Source of the DNA: Mycolicibacterium sp. GF69
GTDB taxonomy: Bacteria; Actinomycetota; Actinomycetes; Mycobacteriales; Mycobacteriaceae
Assembly (NCBI RefSeq): GCF_003284965.1
Contig: NZ_QMEW01000001.1
Location: 62,001-126,000, forward strand
Length of the DNA stretch: 64,000 nucleotides
Direction of reading: 5' to 3'
Shown: positions 56,488-64,000 of the stretch, one piece after another
Layout: every line of letters starts with the position of its first letter
How positions within the stretch are numbered: position 1 is the first letter of the stretch
Notes under the pieces: model-generated
What the model was told of the DNA's origin: nothing
Database searches by the model: none
Seen by the model: only the letters and a program-made list of their open reading frames with translations
Made by a program: the position numbers and the translations under genes

Positions 56488-57190
56488 CGCATGCCACCCG
56501 CGCGCCGGCGTCACCGGTCGCCAGAGTGGCCGCATCCGGTGGCGGGTCGCCGTTGACCTGCTGGTAGCGCTCCGGCGGGATGTTGGCGAAGTTGTCCGCC
56601 TTCTCGTGGATGATGATCGCCGTCCCCTCCTCCGAGGTGAGTTCCTCGGCGGTGAACGCGTCGGTCGTCGTCACCAACTTGGCCGAGCCGTCCTCACGGA
56701 CCTGCAGCGACGACAGGTCCCCGCTCGCCGGGTGGCCGCTGTGGCCGGGCACCTGGAAGTGCCCGCCCGCGGAGTTGAAGTTGCCCGGGGCGCCACCCGT
56801 CGACGCTACCGAGTTGGCCTCACACTTGCCGATCTGGTGAATGTGCATGCCGTGGAATCCGGGGGTGAGCTCACCCGGGGTGATCGTCTGGACCGTGATC
56901 GTCGCGTAGTCGCCGGTGAACTGGATGTCCGCGGTCGCGACGGGCGTGCCGTCGGCCGATTTCAGCTCGGCGGTGAGCTTCTCACCGGCTGCCTGCTCTT
57001 CGCCCGTTTCGCCGTGGCCACCACCGTGACCGCCACTGCCTTCACCGGGTGGGGCCGCCGGCGACGGCGATCCGGTCCACACCGGCGGTGGGGTCCCGGG
57101 TGCGCTGCTCGGTTCTTCGGGCGCCGCACAGGCGCTCAACGCGAGAGCGGGAACGGCGAACAAGGCAGCGGCAGCGACGGTCTTGAACAT
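56468..57190 (-). CDS. sodC: Cu-Zn superoxide dismutase, lipoprotein
   Basis: A 240-residue periplasmic or surface-anchored enzyme that removes superoxide, such as that from phagocytes. A signal peptide ends LALSAC (lipobox). A Gly/Pro/Ser/His-rich linker near residues 45-70 ([10 protein letters not shown]) may also hold metal. Metal ligands are the HxH in GFHGMHIHQ, the His in SAGGHF, and [15 protein letters not shown] near residue 200. A disulfide is likely between KCE and the C-terminal ACG. Length equals M. tuberculosis SodC (240), and ATG at 57190 was chosen on this basis. Confidence 0.95.
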   Translation of the reverse strand: MFKTVAAAALFAVPALALSACAAPEEPSSAPGTPPPVWTGSPSPAAPPGEGSGGHGGGHGETGEEQAAGEKLTAELKSADGTPVATADIQFTGDYATITVQTITPGELTPGFHGMHIHQIGKCEANSVASTGGAPGNFNSAGGHFQVPGHSGHPASGDLSSLQVREDGSAKLVTTTDAFTAEELTSEEGTAIIIHEKADNFANIPPERYQQVNGDPPPDAATLATGDAGARVACGVIGTG

Positions 57191-57200
57191 GTGCAAGAGC

Positions 57201-57659
57201 CTAACCGGTAACCACCACGATGACGCCCGGCGGTTGTTCGGCGAGTGCGGGTAGCCGCGGTTCGACGGGCGCTTCGAGCAGTCGGCCCACTTCGTCTGCG
57301 GCCTGCTGCTCGCCGGGGGCATCACTGAAGTACACCGTCGTGGCGGGCACATCCGGCAGTTCGAGGTTGCCGGTCTCGGTGACGTTCCAGCCGGCCTCGC
57401 GCAGCCGGCCCGCGGTCGCCTCGGCCGCACCGGCCACCGTCGAGATGTTGAAGACGCGGACCTCGGCCTCGGCCGGCTCCGGCGTGGCCGACGTCGTCGG
57501 GGTGGTGGTCATGGTCGTGGTGGCCAGCGGTGGCGCGGTGTCGTCGTCGCTGTCGGTGCCCATGGCCTGGAAAGCCACCAGCAGGAACACCACACCCAGG
57601 AAGAGCAGCACCATCACCATGGCGCGCAGGGGCAACCCGGACGAGTCTCGCTGATTCAT
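57201..57659 (-). CDS. LytR_C-domain membrane protein (VirR-like)
   Basis: A 152-residue protein with a short basic cytosolic end, one membrane helix ([18 protein letters not shown]), a Thr/Pro-rich linker and a LytR_C domain from residue 66 ([21 protein letters not shown]). It matches Rv0431, VirR, which limits membrane vesicle release and helps envelope integrity in M. tuberculosis. No LCP enzyme domain is present. ATG at 57659 (MNQRDSSG) was preferred over the one nine bases upstream. It lies ten bases before sodC and is probably co-transcribed. Confidence 0.87.
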   Translation of the reverse strand: MNQRDSSGLPLRAMVMVLLFLGVVFLLVAFQAMGTDSDDDTAPPLATTTMTTTPTTSATPEPAEAEVRVFNISTVAGAAEATAGRLREAGWNVTETGNLELPDVPATTVYFSDAPGEQQAADEVGRLLEAPVEPRLPALAEQPPGVIVVVTG

Positions 57660-57699
57660 TGCGCCCACCTTATCGAGCGGGCCACGCGGCCCGGGTAAC

Positions 57700-58005
57700 T
57701 CAGGTGACGTCGAAGCCGAGACGGCGCGCCGCTCGCGCCTTCTGCCTGCTGGCCCGCAGCCGCCGCAACCGTTTGACCAGCATCGGATCGGCTGCCAGCG
57801 CCTCCGGCCGGTCGACGAGCGCGTTCAACACCTGGTAGTAGCGGGTGGCCGACATGGAGAACAACTCCTTGATGGCGTCTTCCTTGGAGCCGGCGTATTT
57901 CCACCATTGCCGCTCGAACGCGAGAATGTCGTGCTCGCGCCGGGTCAGTCCGTCGGAGAGATCAGAGTCATCCCCAGATTGCTCAGTCCGCGCGATCGCG
58001 CCGTC
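57700..58005 (-). CDS. DUF3263 protein (helix-turn-helix-like)
   Basis: A 101-residue protein resembling Rv0430. The core is LTRREHDILAFERQWWKYAGSK then FSMSATRYYQVLNALVDRPEAL, a helical array like a winged or simple helix-turn-helix. The end is basic (KRLRRLRASRQKARAARRL). It may bind nucleic acid; no target is known. ATG at 58005 (MDGAIARTEQ) matches the homologue's start, though frames from 58044 or 58068 are open. Confidence 0.8.
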   Translation of the reverse strand, partial: DGAIARTEQSGDDSDLSDGLTRREHDILAFERQWWKYAGSKEDAIKELFSMSATRYYQVLNALVDRPEALAADPMLVKRLRRLRASRQKARAARRLGFDVT

Positions 58006-58131
58006 CATCTCGCTTTTGGACCCTTCCGACAACTTGAATGACATCGCTGTGGTTCGGCGCTCATTCAACCACGGGTTGGGTTGATGAGCCGTCCGACATG
58101 CCCACGAATCAGCTCATTAAGCTTTCCGAAC

Positions 58132-58725
58132 ATGGCAGTCGTTCCGATCCGCATCGTAGGAGATCCCGTCCTGCACACAGCCACCGAGCCGGTGCCCGTG
58201 GGCGAGGACGGTTCGCTGCCTGCCGATCTCGCGGACTTGATCGCCGACCTCTACGACACGATGGACGCCGCCAACGGGGTTGGCTTGGCCGCGAATCAGA
58301 TCGGGGTCGCAAAGCGGGTGTTCGTCTATGACTGCGCAGACGTGCGCGGCCGCATCAACCGCCGCCGCGGAGTGGTCGTCAACCCGGTGCTGGAGACCTC
58401 CGAGGTGCCCGAAACCATGCCCGATCCGGACGACGACGACGAGGGCTGCCTTTCGGTGCCCGGCGAATCGTTTCCGACGGGGCGGGCCGACTGGGCAAGG
58501 GTGAGCGGCCTCGACGCCGACGGCACCCCGATCACGATCGAGGGCACCGACCTGTTCGCCCGCATGCTGCAGCACGAAACCGGCCACCTCGACGGCTTCC
58601 TCTACCTGGACCGGTTGGTCGGGCGGCATGCGCGCAGCGCGAAGCGCACGGTGAAGTCGCACGGCTGGGGGGTGCCGGGGTTGTCGTGGATGCCCGGTAA
58701 GGACCCCGATCCGTTCGGCCACTGA
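58132..58725 (+). CDS. def: Peptide deformylase
   Basis: A 197-residue metalloenzyme removing the formyl group from new proteins. All three signature motifs are present: [10 protein letters not shown] near residue 51, EGCLSVPG near 104 with the metal-ligand cysteine, and HETGHLDG near 148 with both ligand histidines and the catalytic glutamate. The acidic PDPDDDDEG insert is typical of mycobacterial enzymes. ATG at 58132 gives the length of the M. tuberculosis protein. It shares one base with the GNAT gene (TGATG). Confidence 0.96.
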   Translation: MAVVPIRIVGDPVLHTATEPVPVGEDGSLPADLADLIADLYDTMDAANGVGLAANQIGVAKRVFVYDCADVRGRINRRRGVVVNPVLETSEVPETMPDPDDDDEGCLSVPGESFPTGRADWARVSGLDADGTPITIEGTDLFARMLQHETGHLDGFLYLDRLVGRHARSAKRTVKSHGWGVPGLSWMPGKDPDPFGH

Positions 58726-59615
58726 TGCAACTGCCTTCGACCGGGGTGCGGGTGATGATCCGCTACCGGTTGCCCGCAGGGTCCGAGCCGCCGCTGAACG
58801 ACGTGGTGGGCCACCTGGTTCAGACCGGTCCAACCCTTCGGGTGCGCACCAAACACGGCGACATCGTGGACGTCGGCGCCGACGATGTGGTCGTCCTCAA
58901 GGAACTGCCGCCGGCAACCGTGCGCACCTCCGACATCCGCAAGCTCGAGCACGCCGCTGCGCTGGCGTGGCCGGGCCTGGAACATCGATGGGTCAACGGT
59001 TGGTTCCTGCGCGCCGCCGGCGGCCACACCCATCGCGCCAATTCCGCTGTGCCACTGGGTTTCGAGGCGGACGCCTCGGCACTGCCCGAGATCGTCGACT
59101 GGTACGCCGAGCGGGGCCTGACGCCGTGGCTTTCACTTCCCGATCGGCTGTACCGGTTGGCCGACGCCCCGCCGCATCTGGAAACCGTCGTGATGACACG
59201 CCCTGTCGGTGCCGAAGAGTCCGCTGCGGCAGTGACATTCGCAGCCAGACCCGATGCCAAATGGTTGCGGCTGTCCCGCCGCGGCGTGCCGGTCGACGTA
59301 CTGACCGCGGTCGTGGACGGCGAGATCGCGTTCGCGACGACGTCGGGCGCCGGCGTCGCCAGGGCCGCGGTGACGACGGCGCCGGACGGCGGACGATGGG
59401 TCGGGCTGTCGGCGGTTCGGGTCGAGGACGAAGCGCGGGGCCGGGGTCTGGCGCGCGGCTTGTGCTCGGCGCTGCTGGGCTGGGGCGCCGAACGCGGCGC
59501 CACCCGCGGCTACGTGCAAGTGCTGGTCGACAACGCGGCGGCAATTGGCCTCTACGAGTCGATGGGCTTCGCGGTACAGCACCGCAGTCGCTACGTCGAC
59601 GCTCGTAGCCTGTAG
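58725..59615 (+). CDS. GNAT acetyltransferase (Rv0428c-like)
   Basis: A 296-residue protein. Residues 1-70 form a small beta-barrel-like domain (VGHLVQTGPTLRVRTKHGDIVDV). The C-terminal half is a GNAT domain with the acetyl-CoA loop VEDEARGRGLARGLCSALLGWG near residue 232 and the final YESMGFAVQHRSRYV. Acceptor unknown; some relatives modify metabolites or antibiotics. It is coupled to def by a one-base overlap and followed three bases later by xthA. Confidence 0.87.
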   Translation: MQLPSTGVRVMIRYRLPAGSEPPLNDVVGHLVQTGPTLRVRTKHGDIVDVGADDVVVLKELPPATVRTSDIRKLEHAAALAWPGLEHRWVNGWFLRAAGGHTHRANSAVPLGFEADASALPEIVDWYAERGLTPWLSLPDRLYRLADAPPHLETVVMTRPVGAEESAAAVTFAARPDAKWLRLSRRGVPVDVLTAVVDGEIAFATTSGAGVARAAVTTAPDGGRWVGLSAVRVEDEARGRGLARGLCSALLGWGAERGATRGYVQVLVDNAAAIGLYESMGFAVQHRSRYVDARSL

Positions 59616-59618
59616 GCC

Positions 59619-60434
59619 ATGCGGATCGCCACCTGGAACGTCAACTCGATTCGAGCCCGGGTCGAGCGGGTCACCGACTGGCTCGTACGGGCCGATGTCG
59701 ACGTGCTGGCGATGCAGGAGACCAAGTGCAACGACGAGCAGTTCCCGACGATGCCGTTCCTGGCCGCCGGCTACGAGGTCACCCATTGCGGTTTCAACCA
59801 GTGGAACGGAGTGGCGATCGCATCACGTGTCGGCATCGACGACGTGCAGGTGGGGTTCGACGACCAACCCACCTGGAGCGACAAGCCCGAAGTGGAGGCA
59901 GCCGCCGAAGCCCGCGCGCTCGGCGCCACCTGCAACGGGGTGCGGGTGTGGAGCCTGTATGTGCCCAACGGCCGCTCCGTCGACTCACCGCACTACGCCT
60001 ACAAGCTGGAATGGCTTGCCGCGCTGCGTGATACCGGCCAGAAGTGGCTGTCCGACGATCCGTCGGGGCAGATCGCGCTCGTCGGCGACTGGAACATCGC
60101 ACCGACGGACGAGGATGTGTGGAGTGTCGAGTTCTACCGGAACAGCACTCACGTCACGGCACCCGAACGCGAGGCGTTCAACGCGGTGGTCGACACGGGG
60201 TTCACCGATGTGGTGCGGCCCTTCACGCCCGGTCCTGCGGTCTACACCTATTGGGACTACACGCAGCTGCGGTTCCCGAAGAACCGCGGTATGCGCATCG
60301 ATTTCATCCTCGGCTCGCCCGCTCTCGCCGAGCGCGTGACGCACGCGGAGATCGTCCGCGACGAACGCAAGAGCGGCAAGGACCGCATCGGCGCGCCGAG
60401 CGACCACGCACCGGTGCTGATGGAACTGGCCTGA
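59619..60434 (+). CDS. xthA: Exodeoxyribonuclease III (AP endonuclease)
   Basis: A 271-residue Mg-dependent repair nuclease of the Xth type. The conserved parts are RIATWNVNSIRARV at the start, MQETKCNDEQFP near residue 35, GDWNIAPTDEDVWS near 155, MRIDFILGSPAL near 226 and the SDHAPVLMEL end with the catalytic Asp-His pair. It nicks DNA at abasic sites and trims 3' ends in base-excision repair. The position matches Rv0427c. It is only three bases from the GNAT gene. Confidence 0.95.
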   Translation: MRIATWNVNSIRARVERVTDWLVRADVDVLAMQETKCNDEQFPTMPFLAAGYEVTHCGFNQWNGVAIASRVGIDDVQVGFDDQPTWSDKPEVEAAAEARALGATCNGVRVWSLYVPNGRSVDSPHYAYKLEWLAALRDTGQKWLSDDPSGQIALVGDWNIAPTDEDVWSVEFYRNSTHVTAPEREAFNAVVDTGFTDVVRPFTPGPAVYTYWDYTQLRFPKNRGMRIDFILGSPALAERVTHAEIVRDERKSGKDRIGAPSDHAPVLMELA

Positions 60435-60454
60435 CGCGTCCGGCCCCCGCGTCG

Positions 60455-60507
60455 ACTCTGCGGTCAGGGCGCGCACATCCCGCCTCGAACCGCCCTGGAC
60501 GCAGAGT
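60455..60507. repeat. Inverted repeat after xthA
   Basis: Arms at 60455-60471 and 60491-60507 pair at 15 of 17 positions (ACTCTGCG...AGGGCG) around a 19-base loop. It lies between xthA and the thiC leader and may end the def-xthA transcript. Confidence 0.6.
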
Positions 60508-60567
60508 GAACACGGCAATCCGCCCCCTTCCCACTGCCGATCGCCTGCGCTAACGTGGCACGCGTCC

Positions 60568-63182
<2,615 letters not shown>

Positions 63183-63186
<4 letters not shown>

Positions 63187-63809
63187 ACCTCGATCAGATC
63201 GCGGGGATCGCGCACGCACCCGTCGGTGACCCCGCAGGCGTCGTTGTGCTGACCCATGGTGCCGGCGGCAGCCGAGAAGCGCCGCTACTCAAGAGAATCT
63301 GCGACCAGTGGGCCGCACGCGGTTGGTTGGCGGTGCGCTACAACCTGCCCTACCGGCGGCGCCGGCCCAAGGGCCCGCCGTCCGGTTCCGCCAAGGCCGA
63401 CCAGGCCGGCGTGGCCGAAGCCATCGACGTGGCGCGCACGCTCGCCGACGGTCCGATCATCGCGGGCGGGCACTCGTACGGTGGCCGGATGACGTCGATG
63501 GCCCTTGCCGATGGCGCCGACGGTACCGCCGACGTCGACGTGCTCACGCTGTTCTCCTATCCGCTGCATCCGCCCGGCAAGCCCGACCGCGCCCGCACCG
63601 AACACCTTCCGCGCATCGCGGTACCGACGGTGTTCACCCACGGCACCGCCGACCCGTTCGGTTCGATTGACGAACTTCGGCCCGCCGCCGCCCTGATCGG
63701 CGCTCCCACCGAGATCGTCGAGATCACCGGTGCCCGCCACGACTTGGCGTCGAAGACGCTCGATGTGCCCGCACTCGCAGTCGACGCCGCGATACGGTTG
63801 CTCGCGTGA
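63183..63809 (+). CDS. Alpha/beta-hydrolase family protein (Rv0421c-like)
   Basis: A 208-residue single-domain hydrolase. The oxyanion segment is VVVLTHGAGGSREAPLL near residue 20. The nucleophile elbow is GGHSYGGRM near residue 98, the acid lies in FTHGTADPFGS near 163, and the final His in TGARHDLASK near 187. It resembles KANL3/Tex30-like dienelactone hydrolases. Substrate unknown. GTG at 63183 overlaps the thiD stop; the end overlaps the next gene by four bases. Confidence 0.85.
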
Positions 63810-64000
63810 CCACGCCGCCGGGCCCGCCCCCGCCGTACGGACCCCCGCCTTCGCCGTACGGCGACCAGCCGTCGCCGTACGGCGAACAGCCGCCGTCGTA
63901 CCCGCCACCGGCACCGTCGTACCCGCCTCCGGCGGCCCCGTACCCGCCGCCCGCTGTCCCGTACCCGCCTCCGCCGCCACCCCCGTATTCGCAGCAGACG
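63806..64000 (+). CDS. Proline-rich protein, N-terminal part only
   Basis: Starts at GTG 63806 inside the hydrolase stop and is cut by the window edge after 65 codons. The visible part is a low-complexity Pro/Tyr/Gly/Ser tract with repeats such as SPYGDQP, SPYGEQP, SYPPPAP and PYPPPAVP. Mycobacterial proteins of this plan usually continue with membrane helices (the Rv0420c position is annotated as a membrane protein). The repeats may be unstable in length between strains. Confidence 0.6.
   Translation, partial: MTTPPGPPPPYGPPPSPYGDQPSPYGEQPPSYPPPAPSYPPPAAPYPPPAVPYPPPPPPPYSQQT

Overview
This is high-GC actinobacterial DNA. Gene content and order point to a non-tuberculous, probably fast-growing mycobacterium (Mycolicibacterium-like). 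Read left to right, the conserved genes run in the reverse order of the M. tuberculosis stretch Rv0468 to Rv0420c: fadB2, icl, an acyl-ACP thioesterase, ramB, lpdC, a prolyl oligopeptidase, echA2, groEL2, an SDR gene, moeA, psd, pssA, a CDC48-like ATPase, a LON-domain gene, a YbdK-type ligase, sodC, a LytR_C/VirR-like gene, a DUF3263 gene, def, a GNAT gene, xthA, thiC, thiD. Rv numbers and lengths are from memory, not from a search.

Layout. 1-1400: the end of a PPK2-type kinase and a DUF559 protein. 1400-7200: the fatty-acid/acetate block (fadB2, icl, thioesterase) with its regulator ramB; the same bipartite operator-like sequence lies upstream of icl and between ramB and the thioesterase gene. 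7200-13400: lpdC, then an mmpS-mmpL pair beside a wrecked junction where a TetR gene and an aldehyde dehydrogenase gene have each lost their 3' end and been joined. 13400-17750: prolyl oligopeptidase and an efeO-efeB iron-uptake pair with an IdeR-type box. 17800-22600: accessory genes, including a compact three-gene set (DUF2563-like small protein, 502-residue protein with a helical N-terminus and a glycine-zipper C-terminus, overlapping membrane protein) that looks like a type VII-associated effector/immunity unit. 22700-31600: mostly catabolic enzymes.

31700-33550: groEL2 with a strong terminator and two tandem CIRCE operators. 33600-40740: a cupin-gene remnant, a DEAD/DEAH helicase, SRPBCC, HAD and FAD enzymes and two PH-domain membrane proteins. 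40780-46860: SDR, moeA, psd, pssA and a double-AAA ATPase, tightly packed and overlapping. 46980-53800: a DUF1707 protein and a six-gene Mrp Na+/H+ antiporter operon with A and B fused. 53790-58000: a SAM methyltransferase, then the cell-envelope/redox genes. 58130-64000: def, GNAT and xthA, then a TPP-riboswitch-controlled thiC-thiD pair, a hydrolase and the start of a proline-rich protein.

Across the window, seven long-loop inverted repeats sit at gene borders. Several convergent gene pairs overlap at their 3' ends, by up to 91 bases. No tRNA, rRNA, CRISPR array, insertion sequence or prophage was seen.
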